DNA from: Sporodiniella umbellata
Taxonomy: Eukaryota; Mucoromycota; Mucoromycetes; Mucorales; Rhizopodaceae
Direction: 5' to 3'
DNA: 64,000 nucleotides
NCBI GenBank assembly: GCA_025677835.1
Contig: JAIXMR010000013.1
Coordinates: 186,001-250,000 of the forward strand
Part shown: positions 1-10,489 of the stretch, piece by piece
How the letters are laid out: the number at the start of each line of letters is the position of its first letter
Position numbering within the stretch: position 1 is the first letter of the stretch
Notes under the pieces: model-generated
What the model saw: only the letters and a program-made list of their open reading frames with translations
What the model was told of the DNA's origin: nothing
The model's database searches: none
Translations under genes and position numbers: made by a program

Positions 1-2871
1 TATTTTCTACCTGAGTAATAAGTATGAATCTTCTCTCTGACTTTTGTATTGGTTGATTAGAAGTAGTCTCTAGCCAATTGTTTAGGGTTTCCATAAGTGT
101 ATCGCTTTTTAAGTGCTCTTTTCTGAAATTATGTCAGCCATGGAAAAAGTAACTATCAATCACAGTAAAATGTAACTGGAAGCTGCAAAAAATCAAAAAG
201 GTGGTTCTAAAAAAAAATTGTTGTTGGTTAATAAAAACACAACTGGCGAGAAACAAGATCTGATTTGACAACTAAATAGTTTAAAAGAGAAAAAATACAG
301 CCAGATGTAATCCGTAGTGCTCAAGCATGTTTCAATTAATAGAATAATGGAGTGCTTCAATTCTTGTAACATCTCATTTAATTTGTAGCTAGAATAAATA
401 AATACACATTTAATAAGAAGGTTTAGAATAAAGTTCGTATTCCAAATGCAATAGACGCTTCATAATAACGCTTTGTTTTTCTGCGTTTTATTCACATCTT
501 TCTTGTTTCAGCATATATTCATTTTTTTTTAAAAAAAAAGGCAAGATCAGAAATAAAATAGAATGATAGCAGTAAAACCAAAAGTAATGTAAAATATCTG
601 AGCTGTAGAATGAGAGTAGACAGCAATGTCAAGAGGGGACATTTTAGAATTCTTGAAAACAAAATTCGAAAAACTTTCAGACGAGTTAAAACATTCTGCA
701 TATGGCAGCAAACAAAGTCTAGATTTTTTTTTTTTCGACGACCTAACGATTACAATAAAGATATAAGTCCCCATATTAAACTACAATATCAAACATAAGT
801 ATACAGTAAGATGCTAATTCAACATATAGCAAAAAAAGGGCACGGTATCCCCCCCTCCTACCGCGCTGAAATCTGGCCATTTACCTCTGGTAAAAGGCAT
901 CCAAATATGTATATTACTTATAGAGAGCGCAGCTTCATTGCACGAACGAAAAAAGTCATTATGTAGTCTATTTTTTTAAAAGATGTAGATTGCGATAAGC
1001 ACACATTATGCAATTGATCGACTTGTTCAACAGTTTACACACATGAGTATGTTATTTAATGCTTATATATTGTGTGAATGTTTCAATCATATGTAACTAT
1101 TTTTATGCTTGTCAGTATGCCCTAGTTACTATAGTTTGCAAAGGTTTTGTAATTGTGAGCGAATTAAACAACAAGAAACATATTTAAATGTACTAATTTT
1201 ATTTCTTTGATGGAATGAATTATTTACAGTATTGGTATCCACAAGATTCAAATATTCAATAAAGATTGATGGTTCAAGAGATATTTTTAATTGGAGCTTT
1301 TGATTTCACTAGGTTGATTCGATAACATATTGCTTTGTTGATGACTTTTGGGGACGTCCGTAAAACACAAGATTTTTTTTTATTTGGACGCTATCACATT
1401 GGTAGGGGCCTTATATTACTGGTAAAATCAAGTCGCTAAATTTATTTTACTTTTTATGCCTAAAGTTCAGCTTTTTTGATATACTGCAAGCCTTTGGATA
1501 TAGAAAATTACAATTCTCTTGCGAAAATACTCAGATAATGAACCAAAATTTTATCGCTTGTTTAACTGTGTTTTTTTTTTGTACTAAAAAGTCATAGTAA
1601 GCTTTTTTTTATTTTGATTTCTATTTTTATGGTTCAATTGCAGCGCTTATAATTGCCTGCTTTCATTTTAAAAGACATGGAGTGTTTTAAATGAAAGATT
1701 TTAGCTTCTGAAAAGTTATTGAGCAGATGGTTTTGCAAAAAGGTCTTTTTATAGTGCTGTGCTCGTCTTTAATCAAGTACAGAGTCTCAAAGAAGACTTG
1801 AGTTTCTAAACACAGTATTAATAATGACTTGAACAATCAAAACACATACAGTTATCGATTTACCAGAAAAGCGACAGTAGAATTGCAAAACAGGAGACTA
1901 GCATTTTCTGACGTAACATAATAGCTTGGTCATACTTTTGACCATATTCTCTTCGTTTTCTTGGTTTTTTTTTTTTTTGCGGTTCTGCTGAGCTTAATAT
2001 TGCCAGAAAACTCGATCAAAATAGGTGTAAAATGTTTGCCTTGGAGCGAATAACATATTCCATCCTATTTTGTATCTCCTATGGTCTCAGTTGTTTGTTT
2101 AATTCCGTTTTTTTTTTATTAGAGAGGGCACCTTTTCATTTGTTTTAAGTTGATTTGCCAATGAAAAGAATTGAAATTATTGCAACTGAGGAAAAGGTTA
2201 TGTAAAAAGTAGATAATGGTAATAGGAGTAGCGGTTCTTTGATTGAGAAGAAAATCGAATTTCTGTGATTATTCATCTTAGGTAGGCTATTGAAGTAGAA
2301 GAAAAGTTACTGAACTAGCAAATAGTATTTAAACAATGGTATATATACAAATACCGGAGTATTGATTCTGTGAACAATAGTCAGTATGCTCAAACTCATC
2401 CAAAGAGTGGCGGGCTCCAATGATGTATCATATTTGAGTATTGATACTCGTTGTTGTGCCAGTAGAATTATTGAACAAACTCAAAATATACCTGTACACT
2501 TCTTTCGTTTCAACTAATGAAGGATCAGTCACGTGCTAGGTATTATCAACATGTTCACATGTCCAGTATTCAGATATAATACATAAAATATTGAAATAAT
2601 CTATATTTAATATTTTAAGATCACAGTAGCTTTGGTATACAAGGATCAAACAAAGAAAACAACAAATTTTTTAGGTTCCTTTTGTTCTATCAATGCGTTC
2701 TATGGTGTTTAAATTGCCTTTTTTTTTTTTTTCGTTTTCGCTAATATTAGAAGTGTGTGGTTCTTTTTTATAAACTGAGTTTATAGTTGATATGGTAGCT
2801 ATGAATGGATTTAGAGTTGTGGAGGAATCGTGGTACATGGCTATAAACATATATTGTTACAGTTTTCGATA
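1..2871. other. intergenic, no gene supported
   Basis: AT-rich DNA with many short poly(T)/poly(A) runs. Only short open frames without recognisable domains, and no chain of plausible exons joined by splice sites, were found. A T9A9 step lies at 522-539. No tRNA-like box A/box B pair was recognised. Confidence 0.6.
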
Positions 2872-3023
2872 CAGTGAAGCCGGAAGATACTAAGCGATTT
2901 TAAAATTCAAATGACTTGTAATGAAAACCAAATTGAGCCCCATTAAACGAGCAAAAAAGTGTGATTGTTGGTTTTTGCTACTTTATTAGACGCGCTGAAA
3001 AGTAACAGATACTTCTCAAAACT
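2872..3023 (+). repeat. left terminal inverted repeat of MITE
   Basis: This is a 152-bp arm starting CAGTGAAGCCGGAAGATACT. It is an exact reverse complement of 3324-3475 by eye. Similarity ends after the shared run TTCTCAAAACT. Confidence 0.85.
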
Positions 3024-3323
3024 CAGACTTTCTTTTCAACAGTAATACACTATGAATCGAAAGGATTGATACGAAAAAAGATTTGAGTGGTATTTATTTT
3101 GTAATGGGTAACTGCCTTGTTTAAAAATCGCAACAAATGCTAAGAAAGACCTAGTATATGATTGTCAGAATTAAATCTAACCGAACAATTATAATCTCTT
3201 GTTAAAAGAAAAACAAAATGCAAGAACTTAATGGGTGAAGGGACTTTATCTCAAAGAGTTGCTAAAGTTTACAGTAGCATTTAGGTCGCCTATTTTGTTG
3301 TCACTATAAATACCGGGTTGTCA

Positions 3324-3475
3324 AGTTTTGAGAAGTATCTGTTACTTTTCAGCGCGTCTAATAAAGTAGCAAAAACCAACAATCACACTTTTTTGCTCGT
3401 TTAATGGGGCTCAATTTGGTTTTCATTACAAGTCATTTGAATTTTAAAATCGCTTAGTATCTTCCGGCTTCACTG
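3324..3475 (-). repeat. right terminal inverted repeat of MITE
   Basis: This 152-bp arm is the exact reverse complement of 2872-3023. The outer end is followed by TA. Confidence 0.85.
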
Positions 3476-5204
3476 TATATACGACAGGTGCGGAAACAAA
3501 CTTTTTGGCAATATGTTTTAGACTTGAAAAAAAGATCATTAGTGGTATTCGATGCACCTTCAAGTTGCTGCTTTTGAACTAGTATGTTTCATTGGTAGTA
3601 TAAAAAGCACTATCTCCCTTTCAGCGCGGCTACTCGTTGATGAATTCAAAAAGAGTTGAAAACAAAATATTGCATCAATAACTCACCGCAAAACGTCCAG
3701 CTTTAGAGCCTTTATCCAATAACTTACTGGTGGTGTTTATGTTTTTATTCAAAGTACCCATATAAAGAATATTTGCAACTCGATTGTTTTTCAAAACTAA
3801 ATCAGCAAAGACGAAACAGCCAAAAGGAGAGTCTAGCAAATAGGTGTTTTGTAGTCAATTATGCTAAGTAAAATCCATATTCAAAGGATTATACATTTTT
3901 TTTAATAACTTTGAAAACGAGGAGTATGAGAGTTTTCAAGTAAACAGAAGATAGGGCGGTTCAGTGCATTTGGTGTAACATGTATACAACATCGTACTGA
4001 GTTGGATCGCTATATCCTAAATGGTTGCCTTCATCAAAGAAGTTAAGCTATTACTTTTCGTATAGTTGAATAGCGAATGTGTTGGATTTACAATCAGATC
4101 TTCTTTAAAAATATATTCTTTTCACAGAAAAAGTTAAGGGTGGCTGCGAGGGCATCTGTTACATTGGAAGATGAACCCTATTTTAAAGTTTTTCGTTGAA
4201 TAAATGTCTGCTAATTCTAGCTACCAATCAATAAGAACCGAAACACTATGTAATTCCTATTGTTGGGCATTTTTTCTTTCTTCTATTTATATTTACTAAA
4301 TTGGCCTTCTTGCTCTTAGACTACCAAAAAAAAAAAAAAAAAAAAAAATTGCCAACTATCTGTATTGGTATGAAACAAGACCAGATCTTCTCAGTGCTAA
4401 AGGTTGGGCTTGTGGAACAGTCATTGTAGCTGGTAATATCTATCAGATCCTAATATTAAATTATTAGCACCGAGCTAAACCAAAAAGGTAGATTAACAAA
4501 AAATGGGTAGCGTGTATTGGTTTCTTAAAAGGTATTTTGCCTCGATTGGTAAAAAGAAAAAGTAAGGGGGAGGGGAAAGGGTGGGTTTCTATTTAATTTC
4601 CTATTTTTAGTATATTCAATTCCTTTTTACCAACACAGTTCTTGAGATTGAATCTGCTACTAAAAAAAAAAAGCTTGTTTTACAAGGACGTCAAGTTACA
4701 ATAACGCGTAAAACAGAAATGTTTGGAGACAGGCTTTCTCATTGGCCTCAGTTGGGGTAATTTCACTTACTAATGACGGTTTACTTCTTTTTTGGAGTGT
4801 ATATGGCGCCAAAAGATCAACATTTCCACAGATCAATGCAGTTTATCAACATCTATTTTTTTGAAAATTAAAATAAAACATCACTCGCTAATTATAAGCA
4901 ATTTTCCTTTACAAATGCCTTTGAGAATTGAAGCTGAGGGTCATTCCCTTTTTAAAGCAACAAAAAATAAATAAATGCAAGTTAAATTAACACTCATTTT
5001 ATTCGATCATTGGGAGTTAGTAGCTTTTAAGGAATGACAAAAAAGAGAGCATCAGAGCAAAGACCAATACTATTCAAAGACTTCCGTATTTTTGCTCCTT
5101 TTCTTTTTTTTTTTTTTCTTCAAATAATATCGGTTTTTAGCTTGGCATAGCTCTACTAAATTGTTTGTTATATCTTTTCATAACACCAGCTTAGACCTGT
5201 TTAA

Positions 5205-5225
5205 GGGTTAAGCTATGCTTAACCC
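5205..5225. repeat. perfect 9-bp palindrome with 3-nt spacer
   Basis: GGGTTAAGC, spacer TAT, then GCTTAACCC. It could form a small hairpin or bind a dimeric factor. No function can be assigned from sequence. Confidence 0.6.
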
Positions 5226-6131
5226 AATGAAAGAAAAGGCTAGTACATCCTAAAGTTGCTACTGCTTTTATATCCCCTTGGTTATTGAAAAAAAAAATTT
5301 TTTTTTGAAGCGAAATATAACAAAACTCTACAAGGAGTAAACGACAGTTATTCTAATTTATTGCTTGTTGAAGCTACAATTCATTAACAAAATAGTGATT
5401 TCTGACAAATAAGAATGTTCTTTTCTGGTGCTGAACAAACATAGCCAATGTCAATATCAGCTGATTCTAAAAACAAAGTGCAGATACAGAAAAAAATGGC
5501 AAATATATGTAAAGAGGGAGAGAGAGCTAAACAGTTATAAAGAAGTATAACGTTTGAGATTTCAATAAAAAAAAAAGGTCTTGGCTGATAAGATAATTAT
5601 ACTAACGAACCAAGGCGAATAGTAAGCTGTTAAAGCCGGTTTGGTTTTATTCTGAGATCAAGAACGTAACCGTTCATATTTGCCAGACTGGGCCATTTAT
5701 TTCACTACACCATTTAGGTCTTTTGTAAATGTAAGACCAGTTTTGGCTCTTTCGTTTACGAGTCAGGTTCGATGTAATTGATACATAGCCTGACTAGGAA
5801 AAGATAACAATAATATGGAAAGCATGTGAATTGAATGTACGCTCAACTTGTAAGGCTCGGGAAAGCCCCTAAAAAAAAAGTGGCTAAGAAAATGTCAGTT
5901 TGTAACTGTACATGTAGACAAATATGTGAGTGAGTATGAGTTGTAACAAAGCATATACTGGGAAAAAAGCGTCATACCTTGAATAGATATTACGTAATGG
6001 TGTCTTTGTCATATGTGTTTTGTTATTTGTTTTTCTCAGCCTATCATTTCTTTTTCTTTCATTCTTTTCCTCTGAGAAAAAAAAAAAAAAAAAACCTTCT
6101 GAGTTAAGTCTATATGTATGTATACATAAAT

Positions 6132-6178
6132 CTGTGTGTGTGTGTGTGTGTGGGTGGGTCTGGGTGTGTGTGTGGGTG
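6132..6178 (+). repeat. GT/G-rich simple repeat upstream of MADS-box gene
   Basis: A (TG)n run passes into TGGGTGGGTCTGGG and then more TG, ending about 200 bp before the MADS start codon. It contains several GGG runs. It is a simple-sequence tract, and a regulatory role is only speculation. Confidence 0.7.
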
Positions 6179-6377
6179 AAAAGAAAACATGTTCTTTCGC
6201 TGAATGAAAAAATATTTGAAACTCAGATGGGAAAATAAGGAAGTGATTTTTTTTTAATCTTTTTGATTTTTTTTCTTTTTTAAGCGCAAGTCCACATTTG
6301 GAAAGACTTAAATAACCAAATTTTGCTTGTCATACATCAGTTGCTTATTTGGAAAAAAAAATTGAAAATAAACTAAA

Positions 6378-7259
6378 ATGAATCCCCAAATGCCTAGAGT
6401 TGATCTTCAAGATCGTTTTATTGCCAACAAAGGGATAGACGAAGGTGATTCTAGCGATGGCGAAGGCACTGTTAAACCTTTAAAACGCTCTGGAAGAAGA
6501 AAGATAAAGATTGAGTATATTGAGGACAAAAATAGAAGACATATTACCTTTTCAAAGCGCAAGTCGGGTATTATGAAAAAGGTAAAGAAAGAGTAAAAAA
6601 AAAAAAAAAAAGAAGCACAACAATGAATGTTATTCTAAACTTTGTGTATATTCAAACGATAATAATAATAATAATAATAAAAGGCTTACGAATTGAGCAC
6701 ACTGACAGGAACACAAGTGTTATTATTGGTTGTTTCCGAAACAGGACTTGTCTATACCTTTACAACAGTAAAACTGCAGCCTATTGTTACTAACGCCGAA
6801 GGAAAGAATTTGATTCAAGCCTGTTTAAATACACCAGATCCTGAGCAAGAGGAAGAAGCTGAAGCACCTCGTAGCCAATCAGTAGCCAGTACTGAGCAAC
6901 GCCCTCAGCCTGAGAGCTTACGAATCAAAAATACAGAACCAGCTCCCCGTGAGACAACAGCTTACTCAAATTACGATAATCGTCCTTATCATCCCCCTTA
7001 TCCACCCGCAAACCCAATGAACCCACCACTTCCCCCTCCTTCTTCCACTTCTGCTATCCCTCCCATCAACGCTAATGCCTATGGCTATGTTAATTATCCT
7101 AAGCCACATATACAAAAGCCTACCCCCCAACCTCCACCCCCTTCAGCCTACCCCCCTCCACCCCCTGCTGCTAACTATTATGCCAATTCTCAATACCCAG
7201 GCTACTGGTCTGGAAACAATGAACAGGTCTCTCCTTTAAAGCAAGACAAGAAAAACTAA
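6378..7259 (+). CDS. MCM1: SRF-type MADS-box transcription factor (Mcm1-like)
   Basis: Two exons, 6378-6581 and 6684-7259, encode 259 residues. The intron opens GTAAAG, ends AAAAG and contains an (AAT)n run. The join restores the MADS box exactly: KRKSGIMKK in exon 1 runs into AYELSTLTGTQVLLLV in exon 2. The MADS/SAM region covers about residues 38-120 (RRKIKIEYI start, then the SRF-type strand and linker). MADS-box proteins of this class bind CArG-like DNA as dimers and act in the nucleus; yeast Mcm1 works with cofactors on cell-cycle and mating genes. The N-terminus has an acidic patch (DEGDSSDGEG). The C-terminus from about residue 165 is a Pro/Tyr-rich low-complexity tail, probably an activation region. 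The gene converges on the three-SH3 gene, whose stop lies only 134 bp away across A/T runs. Confidence 0.93.
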
Positions 7260-7351
7260 AATAAAAAAGGGAAAACAAAAAAAAAAAAAAAAGAAAAAGA
7301 AAAAGAAAACAATTAAAAAAAAAAGAGAAAGAAAAAGCATTTCTCTTTATA

Positions 7352-7383
<32 letters not shown>

Positions 7384-7393
7384 CATGGATTAT

Positions 7394-10074
7394 TTATTGA
7401 TGCTGTTCCAACGCTTTGACTCTTTCCAATAACTCTTGAACCAGATTTTCCAGTTGACTGTTTTTTTCTTGTTCTTGTTGTAAGAGTTGCATCATTTCTT
7501 TTCTTATTTTTTCTACTTCGTTCTTGGTATGGTTTTTGAGCTTGGTTTCAAGCACCTCGTTACCACTGCTAGGTACATTGAATCGAGAGGCAATGTTCTT
7601 GACACCCACAGGCCGAGGCGCTTCAGATTCCTCTACTTCCCCTGACTTTTCTTCTTCCCATGGCTTACGTGTGGTGGGTTTCAGGGCTCGCTTTGAGAGA
7701 TCTTCAGCTCCCATCGCAAACGGGGTAGGAAACTTGGCAAAGATGGGCTTCACAGGCTTTGCAGGTGCAGCCTTCTTTTCTTCTTCAGGTGCTTCTGCAA
7801 TCTCTTTCTGAAGCATCTCGGTTTGGCTGGGTTCATCGCTCTTCATCTGGCGAGGTCGACGCGCTCCTCCAATTCGGGGACGGGCAGGTGTGGCCAATCT
7901 GGGCCCAGTAGGCAACTCCTCCTCTTCTTCTTCAGTATGGCCCTCAGCAGCGACTTGAGTGTCTTTCTTTTCTTCTCCGTTGGTCTCGGCTTCTACCTTA
8001 ATGTCTCTGCTCGCCTTTTCTTCCTCTTTCACGGTCTCTTCCTTTTCCGCTTCCTTTTTAATTTCAGGCATTACTTCCTCTTTGAGTTCAGGCACGACCT
8101 CCTCCGTTTTAGTTTCAGGCACTACTACTTCTTCCTTTTTGATTTCAGGCACTACTTCTTTTCTGACTTCAGGCACTACTTCTTTTCTGACTTCAGGCAC
8201 TGCCTCTTCTTTTCTGACTTCAGGCGCTGCCTCTTCTTTTCTGACTTCAGGCACTGCCTCTTCTTCCACTTCTTTTTGGATCTCGAGTACTGCTTCATCT
8301 TCTTTCTTTTCTTCGGCTTCTTTTTCGGGTACTGTTTCTTTGTGGTCCTGCTCTTTCTCAAACGCCTGTTTCTCATTTTCCACTTTAGGTTCTGATTGAG
8401 CTTCCTCTTTGACAGGGCTTTCAAGAGTGTCTGATGTTATAGGCATGCTCTGTTCAGGTATTGTTTCAGAAGTCTCTGCGGACAGAGCAGGTTGTTGCTG
8501 AGAGGGGGGCGAGGCGACAGTAGGCGTTTCCAATGGTTCATAAGCTTTAGGGGTACATCAGCTGTTGAAAGAACCTGAACGGTCGAAGGTCGAGGAGCAG
8601 CGTTTTGAACCGAAATAGGTCGAGCTGTCGCGCTTGACCCTACAGACACAGGTCTAGCCGAAGAAGCGATAGAACGGGAACGAACAGGTGGTGGAGCCGT
8701 CGTTTGATCCATTTCTTTGACAAAGTTGGAAGGAAACACACCAACATCTCCTCTTTCATTCTTACCCTTCCACCATCCTTCGTCCGCATGGCGGTCTAAA
8801 ATCTCGACGTATTCACCTCTTAGCAGGTTCAATTCATCTAGAAAAATAAAGCACGGTTTATATTCGCTTTTGCTTGGACTATTTGTTTTTGTGTATTTTA
8901 CCTTCACCATCTGCATCGTAAGGATGTAATACAATAGCTTTGGAAGCTAGACAGTACACTGTTAAATACCCATCTAAATACATGTACACTCACCTGTTTT
9001 TTTGGTCTCATCTTTTGGTTTTTCTTCAGAGGTTGGAAAGACAGGGGGTTTGGCTAGCCTGGGTTCTTCTGCCTTTGGAGATGACTCTTTTTCTTCTGTT
9101 TGTTCTGCCTTGGGTGAAGGCTTGGATTCTTCCGTTTTGACTGTAGTCTTTTTCAATCCGGGTAATCCTCCCGAGAACAAACTGCCAATGCCGCCTTGTT
9201 TCACGCCAAAAGCAGCCAATTTGAATCCACCTTTGGCTATAAAGGCACATAAAAAAGTGAAGAAAAAAAAAAAAAATATAGGGTCAGATATACACACACA
9301 CACACACACATCTATCTATCTATCTCGTTCACTTTACGACCTGTGGTCTGTTCCTCTTCGCTCTTTTGAGGAACAGCTTGTCTACCGATATCTGGCATAT
9401 CGATTTCTTCTACAAACTAAAGGAGTCAACGGATTAGAGGAGGAGGAGCTATTTAAAGGGATGCTGTTTACCTCGGTAGGGTATTTTCCAACTTTGCCAT
9501 TCAGTTCACCTCGAGCCCAACGGTCATCGACGATTTCGTAAATATTCACAATACCTCCACGGTGAAGGGAGAGTTCGCCTGTTTCTTGCATCGCATAATC
9601 TTCCATCACACGAGCCATACCGATAATATGATCCACTACAAACAAACAGAAAGAAATCCCCCTCCAGTCATTGAGTGAAAACGAAGCAGGTTATACGTTT
9701 TTTAAAAGATAAAATTTTACCATTTTCTTTTTCAGTCTCTTCTTTTTCTTGTTCCTTTTCTTCTGTTTCATTCTCTACTGTTTCTTCGGTAGGTTCCTTT
9801 TCAATAGGCTCTTTTGCATCTGCTTTCTCTTCTCTGTCTTTGGCGATATCTACAAACTAAAGAAAAACATGTATAAATATCGTAGGGTGTCTATTTGCTA
9901 TCATTGTCTACATTGCTTGGGAAATAACCAGAGACACCGTCCTTTTTTCTGCCCACCCACCAGTCAGGGTCGGAGTCGTCTACCACTTGAATGAGCTCAT
10001 TCTTTTCAAACGAGATTTCATCTTCACGTTGTGCTTCATAAGGGTGATGGGCAATAACAGGTTTTGTTTCTACG

Positions 10075-10112
<38 letters not shown>

Positions 10113-10159
10113 AGAATAAGAACATCGGATTATCTTTCTGTTGATTGTTTACCTGTCAT
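7394..10159 (-). CDS. three-SH3, coiled-coil adaptor (CIN85/CD2AP-like)
   Basis: Eight exons on the minus strand: 10153-10159, 9912-10069, 9721-9856, 9472-9635, 9341-9416, 8994-9236, 8902-8946 and 7394-8837, about 757 residues. Exon 1 is only 7 nt (ATGACAG). SH3-1 (about 5-58) has DPDWWVGRKK and GYFPSNFV; SH3-2 (about 100-158) has RWARGELNGKVGKYP; SH3-3 (about 262-325) has DEGWWKGKNE and GVFPSNFV. A Pro/Ser linker, a Glu/Lys-rich repeat block and a C-terminal coiled coil (last ~60 residues, ending EQHQ) follow. A segment TPARPRIGGARRP matches the core of the capping-protein-interacting (CPI) motif. This order matches animal CIN85/CD2AP endocytic adaptors, suggesting a cortical actin/endocytosis role (inference). 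In the last exon the frame is lost near the four-base G run at 8550-8553 (C run on the coding strand). One extra base would join SH3-3 to the tail, so this is a sequencing/assembly indel, a real frameshift or an unseen intron. Confidence 0.85.
7853..7891 (-). other. CPI-like motif in the three-SH3 protein
   Basis: The codons encode TPARPRIGGARRP. The animal CPI consensus is LxHxTxxRPKx6P. Here TxxRP, a basic residue, six residues and then P are kept, while the upstream L and H positions are P and L. It lies between the Glu-rich repeats and the coiled coil. Confidence 0.5.
8060..8262 (-). repeat. tandem degenerate PEVRKEE-type peptide repeat
   Basis: About eight imperfect tandem units of roughly 24-33 nt, each with TTCAGGCA on the plus strand, encode variants of VPEVRKEE (PEVRKEV, PEIKKEE, PETKTEE, PELKEE). 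They lie within the last exon of the three-SH3 gene, in an acidic and probably helical or disordered stretch. Unit count is likely to vary between strains. Confidence 0.75.
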
Positions 10160-10489
10160 AATATCAAAGAAAAAGTATATGTTTCAAAAAAAAAAAAAAA
10201 AAAGAGAGAGGAAAAAAGAAAATAAAATAGAGAATTAATAAATAGAATTAAATCAAAATCAGCACAGAAAAAAAGTGGACAACATGCCCAAAAAAAAAAG
10301 TTACATAATGCAAAGACTCCCTCCCCCATTAGATTATTTTAGGATACTATTAGAATTCAAACTCAAAAAGTGAAGATGAGTTTTTTCACCTCTTCTAGAA
10401 ACACGAGCTTTTTTTCTATATAGTTCTTTTGTTCAGATTTTAGCTGTGGACTGTTTATTAGCGTTAGAGAAGGAAAGAGGATAGAGATT
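10160..10489. other. short intergenic spacer
   Basis: AT-rich spacer between the start of the three-SH3 gene and the stop of the C2-domain gene, both on the minus strand. It contains poly(A) runs near 10187-10203 and no gene. It should hold the three-SH3 promoter and the C2-gene 3' UTR. Confidence 0.6.

Larger units (their letters stand above)
2872..3475. mobile_element. MITE, Tc1/mariner-type, non-autonomous
   Basis: A 604-bp element begins with CAGTGAAGCC and ends with its reverse complement GGCTTCACTG. It is flanked on both sides by the dinucleotide TA (2870-2871 and 3476-3477), the target-site duplication typical of Tc1/mariner/IS630 transposons. The terminal inverted repeats are 152 bp each (2872-3023 and 3324-3475) and appear identical by eye. 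The ~300-bp centre has no open frame of note. It should depend on a transposase encoded elsewhere. The degraded transposase at 21.8-23.0 kb belongs to the same broad superfamily, but its ends do not visibly match this element, so no pairing is claimed. Confidence 0.85.
3476..6377. other. intergenic upstream of the MADS-box gene, no gene supported
   Basis: There is no convincing coding sequence. It contains poly(A/T) runs (for example about 24 A near 4325-4348), an A/T step near 5288-5306, a 9-bp perfect palindrome at 5205-5225 and a GT-rich tract at 6132-6178. Short open frames here lack domain signal. Confidence 0.55.

Noticed and set aside
7823..8399. Long plus-strand frames opposite the three-SH3 gene
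   Set aside because: They are antisense shadows of the repetitive Glu/Lys coding region, giving Phe/Ser-rich nonsense.
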